DNA of 64,000 nt. Origin: Pseudoalteromonas luteoviolacea NCIMB 1942. Lineage in GTDB: Bacteria; Pseudomonadota; Gammaproteobacteria; Enterobacterales; Alteromonadaceae. The translations under genes were made by a program, and so were the position numbers. The stretch is from assembly GCF_001625595.1 (NCBI RefSeq), contig NZ_AUXT01000124.1:1-64000 (forward strand), written 5' to 3'. Each line of letters begins with the position of its first letter. The stretch's first letter is position 1. This document shows positions 26,770 to 35,032 of the stretch, in pieces. The notes beneath the pieces are model-generated. The model made no database searches and was not told the origin of the DNA. It saw nothing but the letters and a program-made list of their open reading frames with translations.

Positions 26770-27803
26770 ATGGCAACTATTCACAATTAGGTTTTCCACG
26801 TGTGGGCAAAAAACGGGAATTAAAGTTTGCGCTAGAGCGTTACTGGCGGGTGATATCACACAGCACGCGCTAATTGAGCAAGGGAAAATAATCAGGGCCA
26901 AAAATTGGGCTATGCAAGCAGAGGGCGGTATTGAATTCATTCCTGTGGGTGACTTTGCATGGTATGACCATATATTAAACATATCCATGTTAGTGGGAGC
27001 GATCCTAAGTCGTCATCACCATAAAGGTGAGGAGATAGGCTTGGATACGCTTTTTCGTATCGGCCGAGGCCAGCTCCGAGTGGATGTGTTGGTGCATGGA
27101 GAGGCGGAACGCAATGACATGTTCGAGTACTTTGGTGACTAGCTTCAAGGTTTTGCGTTCACGCAGTATGGCTGGGTGCAAAGTTATGCTGATAGGATCG
27201 GTGACAATTCTATGTTGGTCATTTATACGTGAGGATATAGATAAACCCACCTTAGCTAACCAAATCGCTTTGGCGCTTCGTGATGAAGTTATCGATCTTG
27301 AAAATGCAGGTATCAAGAACATACAAATTGATGAGCCCGCGTTTTGAGAGGGCATACCGTTAAAGACATCTCACTGGAAGGCATACTTAAATTGGGCTAC
27401 CTATACATTTCGAATTTCGGCAAGTGGTGTGAAAGATGAAACTCAGATCCATACCCATATGTGTTATTGAGACTTCAATGATATCATATCAGCCATTGCT
27501 GATATGGATGCGGATGTGATTACGATAGAAACTTCCGGCTCAAATATGGCGCTGCTGGATGCGTTTGAGAACTTTGAGTATCCAAACGACATTGGCCCCG
27601 ATGTTTATGATATTCACACCCCAAATGTGCCTGAAATTACATGGATAAAAGAGCTCATTCACAAAGCTGCAAGGAAAATTCCTGTACAGCGGTTATGGGT
27701 GAATCCTGATTGTGGTTTAAAAACTCGGGCTTGGAAAGAAACACGTGAAGCGCTTGCCAACATGGTTGAGGCGACTAAAGAGCTACGTACGGATCTCAAA
27801 TAA
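26770..27803 (+). pseudogene. metE: Decayed metE (cobalamin-independent methionine synthase)
   Basis: The start ATG and MATIHN are followed by a frameshift stop; the next frame gives GFPRVGKKRELKFALERYW, and later IEFIPVGDFAWYDHIL and LFRIGRG match MetE residues about 15-105. The sequence then jumps to [18 protein letters not shown] text (residue about 515 of E. coli MetE), so about 400 codons of the middle are deleted. A second smaller deletion joins GWVQSY to [16 protein letters not shown] at 27345-27347 interrupts DEPAF-EGIPL, and TGA at 27468-27470 replaces the zinc-ligand Cys in MCYC-EFND. The final 100 residues ([15 protein letters not shown]... [15 protein letters not shown]) are well preserved. 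Normal MetE is about 750 residues. Confidence 0.96.
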
Positions 27804-27806
27804 AAA

Positions 27807-27827
27807 AGCAGAAAGAGGCTTTCTGCT
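27807..27827. terminator. Terminator between metE remnant and convergent c-di-GMP gene
   Basis: A perfect 9-bp stem AGCAGAAAG / CTTTCTGCT with a 3-nt loop. The A-run on the left gives a U tract for minus-strand transcripts of the 800-residue gene ending at 27835; it can also serve metE. Confidence 0.85.
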
Positions 27828-27834
27828 CTCTACA

Positions 27835-30237
27835 TTAAGTGCTTATATGTGCATCTTGTGAATTTTGCGCGACCAAAAATGACATTGCTTGTATGCTGGG
27901 CATAGGCTTGGATACGAGATAGCCCTGCCCCAATTGACACCCTTTTCGCTTAAGCAGAGCCCATTGTTTAGGGGTTTCAATGCCTTCAGCAACTACCTCT
28001 AGTTGTAATGATTTTGCTAAAGATAAAATAGCATCAATTAAGGGAGTATCTTTAGTTGTAAGCTGGTCGACAAAGCTCTTATCTATTTTTAACACGTGAA
28101 TAGGCAATTGGTGTAAATAACCTAGTGCTGAGTATCCGGTACCAAAATCATCCAAATAAAGTTCTACACCTAACGGGGTTATTCCCTCAATAATTTTTGT
28201 TGCAAGGCCCAAATTTTCGATTAGCCCAGACTCTGTGATTTCGAGGCATAAGCTGCCTTTTTGTAAGTCGTATTTCTCATATAAAGCGCGAATATGATCG
28301 ATAAATTCGAGGCTGGCAAAATGTCTAGATGACACATTAACTGTCACTTTTACGCTGGGAAGAGTTTGTTGCTGCCAGATTGAGAGCTGCTTAGCTGCCA
28401 GCTCCAAGATGTGTAAATCTAACTCTATAATTTGGCCCGTGTTCTCGGCAATAGGAATAAACTGATCTGGCGCTACTAGTCCATTTTTCGGGTGGTGCCA
28501 ACGAACAAGAGACTCGAAGCTCACTACTTTTGGTGCATTGAGTGTAAAAATGGGTTGAAAGAACAGCTCAAATTCACCATTTTGAATACCGTGTTGAAGG
28601 TCATTTTCAATGTCCGCTTGGTGTTTCAACTTACTACGCATGGCATTGTTAAAATACCTGATCTGACTTCTTCCAGCAGACTTTGCTTCATACATAGCCG
28701 CATCGGCTTGTTGTAGTAATGTAATCGCGTTGTCAGAGTCTCGTTCAGTAAAAGCAACACCGATACTGCTAGAGGCTTGGAGAATATGAGTATCAATAAT
28801 GAATGGTTTTGCTATGGCTTCGGTGATGCGATTGAGCGCCTGCGCAACCTCTACTTCACTACTTATATTCTCCATAAATATGGCGAATTCATCGCCACCA
28901 AGGCGCGCAAAAGTGTCTGTCTTGCGAATGCAAGTTTGTATAGCCTCTACGATGGCAATAAGGAATTTGTCACCAACTTCATGGCCCAAAGAGTCATTAA
29001 TACTCTTAAACCTATCAAGATCTAAATATATTAGACAGTGTAATTTGATTGTTTGGCTTCTTCCTAAAGACAAAATAGCGTGTTTCATTCGCTCAATTAG
29101 CAGGTATCGGTTGGCGAGGCCTGTTAATTCGTCATGCAAGGCACGATGTTCCAATGCCTGTTTAGCCAGTCGACGGTCTATGGCCATGCTGATTTGGCGG
29201 CTAATATAGGTCAAAATAGAGTAGTGTTGGCTACTAAAGGTGTCTTCTTCTTCATAGCTCTGTAATACGATGACACCCTGATATTGATCATTCACGACAA
29301 ATGGCACACCAAGCCAGGCGTGAGGGGAGCGTCCCACCATATTGAAATCACCCTTGTCAATATGGCTTTGAAACTGTTCTCGATTACATAGTAAAGCGGA
29401 CTGAGTACGGATCACATAGTAGGAAGCCGTTTGCTTCAATTGAGATTTCGATACTTTTTGTTGTGCAGGGCATTTGGTGCCTCCCTCAATCAAGTACTCG
29501 ATTTCTAGCATGTCCTGCTTGGTATCATATATTCCGATAAAAAAGTTCTCGGCGGGCAACAGCGTATAGATTATCTGGTACAGCTCATCATAGAAAGTGT
29601 CTAATTCTCGGGAGTGATAAGTGATGTTGGCAATTTTCAGTATACATTTTTCAATCAGTTGTGCATCGTTGAGCTGAGACACTGTCGCGGTTAGATGATC
29701 AACGGTCCTCACTTGATGAATTTTGGCGCTAAGTAAGTGGGCAACCGTTGACAGTATCTGTAAATGGTTCGCACTAAAGTAATCTTTTTCTGGATGCTCG
29801 CAATCTATGACACCAATTAGGTGCTCTTTATACACTAAAGGCACGCATAACTCAGACAGTGCAGGTCGAGAGTCCGCTATATACATGGGCTCTTGAGACA
29901 CATCACCAGAAAGAAAAGGTTTCTTGGTTCGTGCTACATGCCCTGTGATCCCAGCTTCTATCGGGATTTTTTGTTGTAGGACTTCGTAACGTTCAGTGTC
30001 TTGAGCAACCCCCATATAGGCAACGGCTTCAAGTAGGTTTTGGTTTGGATCTGTAAGGTATATCACACAGTCTACAAACCCCAAACGTTTCACAACTTGC
30101 GAGGTGACATAGTCAAACAGCTCGTCTAAGTGGGTGATTTGCAATAGTGAGGATGAAAACTGATTAATAATGCTTAACTGTTCGGTTTTTGATTCTAGTT
30201 TTTTTTCAGACAGCATAGGCATGACTCGGTTGCACAA
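27835..30237 (-). CDS. GAF-GAF-GGDEF-EAL cyclic-di-GMP signalling protein
   Basis: This is an 800-residue cytoplasmic protein. Two GAF-type sensor domains occupy about residues 25-185 and 205-365, a GGDEF domain about 370-530 (ARLGGDEFAIF) and an EAL domain 545-790 (FESLVRWHHP; conserved VNVSSRHF, EITESGL, LDDFGTGYS, KIDKSFV, AEGIE). The EAL signature reads ESL, which occurs in active phosphodiesterases. Both enzymatic activities look possible. The true start could be MPMLSEKK, six residues inside. Transcription is independent, with the terminator at 27807-27827. Confidence 0.92.
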   Translation of the reverse strand: MCNRVMPMLSEKKLESKTEQLSIINQFSSSLLQITHLDELFDYVTSQVVKRLGFVDCVIYLTDPNQNLLEAVAYMGVAQDTERYEVLQQKIPIEAGITGHVARTKKPFLSGDVSQEPMYIADSRPALSELCVPLVYKEHLIGVIDCEHPEKDYFSANHLQILSTVAHLLSAKIHQVRTVDHLTATVSQLNDAQLIEKCILKIANITYHSRELDTFYDELYQIIYTLLPAENFFIGIYDTKQDMLEIEYLIEGGTKCPAQQKVSKSQLKQTASYYVIRTQSALLCNREQFQSHIDKGDFNMVGRSPHAWLGVPFVVNDQYQGVIVLQSYEEEDTFSSQHYSILTYISRQISMAIDRRLAKQALEHRALHDELTGLANRYLLIERMKHAILSLGRSQTIKLHCLIYLDLDRFKSINDSLGHEVGDKFLIAIVEAIQTCIRKTDTFARLGGDEFAIFMENISSEVEVAQALNRITEAIAKPFIIDTHILQASSSIGVAFTERDSDNAITLLQQADAAMYEAKSAGRSQIRYFNNAMRSKLKHQADIENDLQHGIQNGEFELFFQPIFTLNAPKVVSFESLVRWHHPKNGLVAPDQFIPIAENTGQIIELDLHILELAAKQLSIWQQQTLPSVKVTVNVSSRHFASLEFIDHIRALYEKYDLQKGSLCLEITESGLIENLGLATKIIEGITPLGVELYLDDFGTGYSALGYLHQLPIHVLKIDKSFVDQLTTKDTPLIDAILSLAKSLQLEVVAEGIETPKQWALLKRKGCQLGQGYLVSKPMPSIQAMSFLVAQNSQDAHIST

Positions 30238-30546
30238 TAGATATACGTTATCCTAAATAGAGTGATAATCTCAAATATTGTCGAAAATTAACTTTCATCA
30301 AACTGTAAAAAAAATAGCACAAGACATAAGAGGGTTTTGCAACAATCAAGCTTTGAAATTAGGCGTGAGGGAGAGGTTGCCCAATTAAAAATAAATTAGA
30401 TGCTTTTACCATGCGACTTAACTTAAAGTTGTTCAACATTGTCAAGCGGCTCAAGGCCTCCATTAGATATATAAAATAACCCGAATTACTTTACTATCAG
30501 CTTTGCAGGGCCTATGATCGGGCAAATTCAGCAGTGGAAAATAGCA

Positions 30547-31587
30547 ATGACAAGTAATCAGACCCTTACTATTACTCGACCAGATGATTGGCACGTTCAT
30601 TTGAGAGATGGTGATGTTCTAAAAGACACCGTTCGTGATATTAGTCGATACATGAGACGCGCGATCATAATGCCAAACCTTGTACCCCCAGCTACTTGTA
30701 CGGACACTGCGCTTGCGTATCGAGACCGAATTAAGGCGGCAGGGCCTAAACCGGGTTTCGAACCGTTGATGGTTTTATATCTTACTGATAACACGTCAGC
30801 TGAGGAAATTAGAAAAGCAAAAGCCAGTGGTCATATATTTGCTGCCAAACTTTATCCGGCAGGTGCTACGACTAATTCTGACTCAGGCGTAACTGACATT
30901 GAAAATGTATACCCTGCGTTAGAAGCGATGCAAGAAGTGGGTATGCTATTACTTATTCACGGTGAAGTAACAGACTCATCAATTGATATTTTTGATAGAG
31001 AAAAAGTCTTTATTGAAACTAAGCTAGCCAAGATTGTAGATGCGTTCCCTAAGTTAAAGATTGTTCTGGAACATATCACAACTAAAGATGCGGTTGAGTT
31101 TGTCCAATCTGCGCCAGATAATGTTGCTGCAACAATTACTGCACACCACTTGTTATATAACCGAAATCATATGCTAGCTGGTGGCATTAGGCCACATTAT
31201 TACTGCTTACCTATATTAAAGCGTAATATTCACCAGCAAGCGTTGATAGATGCTGCAACAAGTGGCAGTAAAAAATTCTTCTTGGGAACAGATTCAGCCC
31301 CCCATGCGAAAGACAAAAAAGAAGCTGCTTGTGGCTGTGCTGGTGCGTACACTGCCCATGCTGCAATTGAGCTTTATGCTGAAGCATTTGAAGATGCAGG
31401 GGCATTGGACAAATTAGAAGGCTTTGCGAGTTTCTTTGGTCCTGATTTCTACGGGTTACCGAGAAATTCAGACACCATCACATTACAAAGAAGTGCATGG
31501 CAAGTTCCAGAATCATATCCTCTTGGTGATACTAATGTGGTACCAATTAAGGCTGGTGCGACTATCGATTGGCAAGTAGCGGACTAA
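30547..31587 (+). CDS. pyrC: Dihydroorotase
   Basis: This is a 346-residue type II dihydroorotase catalysing the third step of pyrimidine synthesis. Zinc-binding [11 protein letters not shown] (about 14-24), the carbamylated-Lys region [33 protein letters not shown] and [15 protein letters not shown] all match. The start is set at 30547 to fit family length (E. coli 348 residues); an in-frame ATG at 30514 would add 11 residues. It is monocistronic, with a hairpin after the stop. Confidence 0.95.
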   Translation: MTSNQTLTITRPDDWHVHLRDGDVLKDTVRDISRYMRRAIIMPNLVPPATCTDTALAYRDRIKAAGPKPGFEPLMVLYLTDNTSAEEIRKAKASGHIFAAKLYPAGATTNSDSGVTDIENVYPALEAMQEVGMLLLIHGEVTDSSIDIFDREKVFIETKLAKIVDAFPKLKIVLEHITTKDAVEFVQSAPDNVAATITAHHLLYNRNHMLAGGIRPHYYCLPILKRNIHQQALIDAATSGSKKFFLGTDSAPHAKDKKEAACGCAGAYTAHAAIELYAEAFEDAGALDKLEGFASFFGPDFYGLPRNSDTITLQRSAWQVPESYPLGDTNVVPIKAGATIDWQVAD

Positions 31588-31597
31588 CCATCTCTAT

Positions 31598-31633
31598 AAG
31601 TGTATGGGCCAGAGATTTTACACCCATACACTT
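31598..31633 (+). terminator. Terminator-like hairpin after pyrC
   Basis: A perfect 11-bp inverted repeat (AAGTGTATGGG / CCCATACACTT) lies 11 bp after the pyrC stop. Only an AT-rich tail follows (AATTAAACATATTT), so it may be a weak terminator or an mRNA-protecting stem. Confidence 0.7.
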
Positions 31634-32079
31634 AATTAAACATATTTCTACCCTTTTTCTTCCTATATCTACTTGTCATGTTCATTGTCCTTAAGAGGAT
31701 AAAATGGCCTAACATAAGCTGCTTTTAATCATTGAGCTGGTCAAATTTTTTGTCAAAGCTCACACTATGCCACTCAGTCTCAAGTTCAAGTAGCTTCTTA
31801 AATATCAAGATTTAATCAATTTCAGGTGGATTTTTGATTGCATATTGCTAAAAAATCCCCTTAATAAACATGTGTTTATTTATGTTTTCTGGGGCTTTTT
31901 ATTATTGATATTAATACGATATAAGTAAATAGTTAATCTGTACCCGTTTTAAATAAAATTAAAAGTCTGCAAAATAATGGCTATTAATTTGAAATTATAT
32001 AAATATAATATACTCTCAGTATTAGAACTGTTTAATACTTCAATGAAATTTGTAATCAACATTTTGTGAGAGAAATCTA
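31634..32079. other. AT-rich intergenic region upstream of the H-NS-like gene
   Basis: About 450 bp without a gene. The main structure is a nested hairpin at 31850-31900: outer arms AAAAATCCCC / GGGGCTTTTT around an inner palindrome AATAAACA-TG-TGTTTATT (31863-31880). It resembles a bidirectional terminator. The final 150 bp are very AT-rich and should hold the promoter of the H-NS-like gene; curved AT-rich DNA of this sort is also a typical H-NS binding target. Confidence 0.5.
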
Positions 32080-32385
32080 ATGCGTGAAATAAAGTCTTTT
32101 ATTAAAACTGCTAGCTTCAATGATCTAACTAAAGCTCATGAGCTACTACAAGAAGCAATTGCTCAGCAACAAGAGCAAGAACAGGCAAAAGTAGAAGTGC
32201 TAGCTTTGATTAAAGAAAAGGGATTAACGCTAGATGACTTAGTTGGTTCTGGTGCTACGGACAAGCGCAGCAAAGTCAGTCCAAAATATCGAATTGAGAT
32301 CGATGGTAAAGTACATGAGTGGACAGGCCGTGGTAAAACACCTAAGGCATTCGCAAATGTAAATTTAGATGATTATACGATATAA
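32080..32385 (+). CDS. Short H-NS-family DNA-binding protein
   Basis: This is a 101-residue protein. Residues 1-55 form a Gln/Glu-rich coiled coil for dimerisation (EAIAQQQEQEQAKVEVLALI). Residues 65-100 carry the H-NS C-terminal DNA-binding motif (KYRIEIDGKVHEWTGRGKTPKAF; the W-T-G-R-G-K/R-T-P loop inserts in the AT-rich minor groove). It is shorter than E. coli H-NS (137 residues), mainly in the oligomerisation region. A terminator follows at 32440. Confidence 0.9.
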   Translation: MREIKSFIKTASFNDLTKAHELLQEAIAQQQEQEQAKVEVLALIKEKGLTLDDLVGSGATDKRSKVSPKYRIEIDGKVHEWTGRGKTPKAFANVNLDDYTI

Positions 32386-32439
32386 ATATAAAATATTTTA
32401 AATCGTAATCTAAAGTGAAAGGAACTATTCGGTTGACAT

Positions 32440-32472
32440 GGTGAGGTACAATTAATGCCTCGCCTGTTTTTA
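32440..32472 (+). terminator. Terminator after the H-NS-like gene
   Basis: A 7-bp stem (GGTGAGG / CCTCGCC with one G-T pair) with an 11-nt loop is followed by TGTTTTT. It lies 55 bp after the stop codon. Confidence 0.75.
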
Positions 32473-32546
32473 AAATCACTACAAGCCTTGTCTATTCTCA
32501 AGTTTTCTTCACTTAATTAACGTTGCCTTTATAAGTTTTATTTAAT

Positions 32547-32629
32547 TTTAAAGTGGCATCAGTTATCAATTACACTTAATTAAATTAGAAAAAATCAATT
32601 GATTTTTTAATTTCTCTTGCCACTTTAAA
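32547..32629. repeat. Nested inverted-repeat element upstream of radD
   Basis: Perfect 12-bp terminal arms TTTAAAGTGGCA (32547-32558) and TGCCACTTTAAA (32618-32629) enclose an AT-rich core. The core contains a perfect 20-bp palindrome AAAAAATC-AATT-GATTTTTT (32589-32608). The 83-bp unit could fold into a long hairpin or cruciform. It might be a miniature mobile element or a regulatory structure; I see no second copy in this window. Confidence 0.7.
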
Positions 32630-32751
32630 TTTAACATTTGTTTTGTAATACAGCGCAATACTTACCGCTGAAAAGCTTTGTAGTACGGAGGATGTGCAAA
32701 GTGTTATACTTTGTGCCTGTCGAAAATGTAGCTTAGATTAAGAGGTTTGCT

Positions 32752-34491
32752 ATATATACGCTCAGACCTTATCAACAAGAAGCTGTTGCAAACACGGTTG
32801 CTCACTTTAAAAAAACCAGTAGCCCAGCAGTCATCGTATTACCCACGGGGGCGGGAAAAAGCTTAGTTATTGCTGAACTTGCGCGTATTGCACGACGTAA
32901 AATTTTGGTTTTAACTCATGTCAAAGAGCTGGTAGAACAAAATGCCCAAAAGTATGAAAGCTATGGGCTCACTGCGAGTGTGTTTTCTGCTGGGCTAAAT
33001 AAAAAAGAGTTAGATCAGCAAGTCACTTTCGCTTCAGTCCAGTCGTTAGCGCGCAATTTAGACAAGCTAAATACTTTTTACTCACTGGTTATTATTGATG
33101 AATGCCATCGCGTTAGTACTGTGGAAGACAGCCAGTATATGCAGGTAATTTCCTGTCTTAAAAAGTTTAATCCAAAACTCATGTTGCTAGGCTTGACTGC
33201 AACCCCTTATCGACTCGGACATGGCTGGATTTACCGTGAACATTACCATGGCTTTATTCGAGGAGAGGAGGGGAGCCCATTTGCAAAGTGTATTTATGAA
33301 TTGCCGTTGCGCTATATGATCAGCAATCAGTATTTAACGCCACCTAATAAAATGGATCCAGCAATTGAACATTATGACTTCTCGTCTTTAGCTTCTGATA
33401 GCTTAGGTCGCTACAGTGAAAGCGACATGAATAGCCTACTAAATAGCCACACCCGTGCGACTAAAAGCATAGTCGAACATATATTGATACAGGCAAAATC
33501 AAGGCGAGGGGTAATGATATTTGCAGCAACTGTGATGCATGCAAAAGAAATTGTAAGTTATTTACCTGTAAACGAAACCGAATTGGTTATCGGTGACACG
33601 GAAAATAAGCAACGTGATAATATTATTACTCGGTTTAAAAACAAAGAAATTAAATTTCTAGTCAATGTATCTGTACTTACGACTGGTTTCGATGCACCTC
33701 ATGTCGATTTTATCGCCATATTAAGGCCAACAGAGTCTGTTAGCTTGTATCAACAAATTGTTGGTCGAGGCCTACGTTTGGATGAGGGTAAAGATGACTG
33801 TCTTATTATTGATTATGCGGGCAATGACTTTGACTTATTTCATCCAGAGGTAGGCGCTAAAAAGCCCAACTCTGATAGTGAACCTGTACAAGTTTTATGT
33901 CCTGGATGTGGGTTTGCTAATACGTTTTGGGGCCAACTAGACGAGCGTGGGAAGGTGGTTGAGCATTATGGCAGGCGTTGTCAGGGAATATTGGAAGATG
34001 AAGTGGATGGCGAATCAATGCAATGTGACTTCCGCTTTAAATTTAAAGAGTGTAACTATTGCGGTGCAGAAAATGACATTGCGGCTCGTCAATGCCACAG
34101 CTGCGGTGAGGTCATGGCTGACCCTGATGACAAGCTGAGAGATGCCTTAAACTTAAAAAGTGCATTGGTGCTGAGGTGCTGTGGGATGACAGCTGAAGTC
34201 ATAAAACCTCAAGTGCTTAAAGTCACGTATTTCGATGAGGACGGTGCTGATGTCAGTGAGGTTTACGACTTCACCAACAAAGGCAGTCGTTATTATTTCC
34301 ATCGCAATTTTGCTAAGCGATTAAAAAATGGCAGCGCCGTTGGAGAGTGGAAAAATGCCGAAGAGGTAAACATCACGCTCTTGTCTCCCCCTGACTTTGT
34401 GATTGCGAAACAACACAAAAAGTATGGGTGGCAAATTAGTGACAAGATATTTGATTATGATGGAGGGTATCGGGTTGCGGACAAAAGTTAG
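32752..34491 (+). CDS. radD: DEAD/DEAH-box helicase RadD (YejH), no standard start codon
   Basis: This is about 579 residues, matching E. coli RadD (586) along its full length: LRPYQQEAV at the start, Walker A LPTGAGKS (about 33-40), DECHR (motif II), LGLTATPYRLG (motif III), TTGFDAPHVD and QQIVGRGLR (motif VI), and paired CxxC zinc motifs (CPGCGFANTFWG, CNYCGAEN, CHSCGE). It acts in DNA repair with RecA/SSB. No ATG, GTG or TTG exists in frame between the upstream stop (32734-32736) and a TTG at 32905, which would delete Walker A. A ribosome site AGAGG (32741-32745) is placed for ATA at 32752, the position where homologues begin M-x-T-L-R-P. Either ATA initiates, or an ATG was mutated. Confidence 0.88.
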   Translation: MYTLRPYQQEAVANTVAHFKKTSSPAVIVLPTGAGKSLVIAELARIARRKILVLTHVKELVEQNAQKYESYGLTASVFSAGLNKKELDQQVTFASVQSLARNLDKLNTFYSLVIIDECHRVSTVEDSQYMQVISCLKKFNPKLMLLGLTATPYRLGHGWIYREHYHGFIRGEEGSPFAKCIYELPLRYMISNQYLTPPNKMDPAIEHYDFSSLASDSLGRYSESDMNSLLNSHTRATKSIVEHILIQAKSRRGVMIFAATVMHAKEIVSYLPVNETELVIGDTENKQRDNIITRFKNKEIKFLVNVSVLTTGFDAPHVDFIAILRPTESVSLYQQIVGRGLRLDEGKDDCLIIDYAGNDFDLFHPEVGAKKPNSDSEPVQVLCPGCGFANTFWGQLDERGKVVEHYGRRCQGILEDEVDGESMQCDFRFKFKECNYCGAENDIAARQCHSCGEVMADPDDKLRDALNLKSALVLRCCGMTAEVIKPQVLKVTYFDEDGADVSEVYDFTNKGSRYYFHRNFAKRLKNGSAVGEWKNAEEVNITLLSPPDFVIAKQHKKYGWQISDKIFDYDGGYRVADKS

Positions 34492-34536
34492 GGAGTACGG
34501 ATCTAAGCGGTGTACGTTTATATCCGTAATACAGTT

Positions 34537-34875
34537 TTACTCGGCCATTAGCCCCCAACCATCACCATAGCCTTCTAGGCCATTGGAGATAGACTCTAGG
34601 TACTGCTCTGTTTGGCTAAGTAACTCGTGTTCAGGCACCATAGTGACAGTGGTTAACACTTCCCATACACCAGTATCTGGGCATTTCCCCAATTTGGTTT
34701 GAGGTGCTAACTCGTCTTTGCTTATAGTGTCAATAAAACGTTCTGCGTTGTCTTTTTGTTCGAACAGGATATAAAAATCAATTTTTTGCATTTGCGTAAG
34801 ATCGACACCCGCAGCAGCGATTTCAGATAACAGCTGACCATTGTCATCATTTGGAAATTGCATATCATTACTCAA
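34537..34875 (-). CDS. RraB-like ribonuclease E inhibitor family protein
   Basis: This is a 112-residue acidic protein. The N-terminal FPNDDNGQLLSEIAAAGVDL, the central VTMVPEHELL and the C-terminal end GYGDGWG follow the RraB (regulator of RNase E activity B) pattern. RraB binds the RNase E scaffold and slows mRNA decay. The assignment is by motif order and size; sequence identity cannot be measured here. It is transcribed convergently with radD. Confidence 0.78.
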   Translation of the reverse strand: MSNDMQFPNDDNGQLLSEIAAAGVDLTQMQKIDFYILFEQKDNAERFIDTISKDELAPQTKLGKCPDTGVWEVLTTVTMVPEHELLSQTEQYLESISNGLEGYGDGWGLMAE

Positions 34876-35032
34876 TTAATAGAATTGCCTATATTGTCCG
34901 TTATCCAAGATAAAATAAAAAGCATCACTGTAAAGTTTTTGTCGTTAAATACGCATGCGGTGTGTTAATTTTACTCACATCCAACGCAATACGCTGCAAA
35001 ATAACAATTAAGCGAAATCAAAGAGTCCATTA

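Noticed and set aside
26747..27803. Three short separate genes in the metE remnant
   Set aside because: All pieces align in order to different parts of MetE, so they are one decayed gene.
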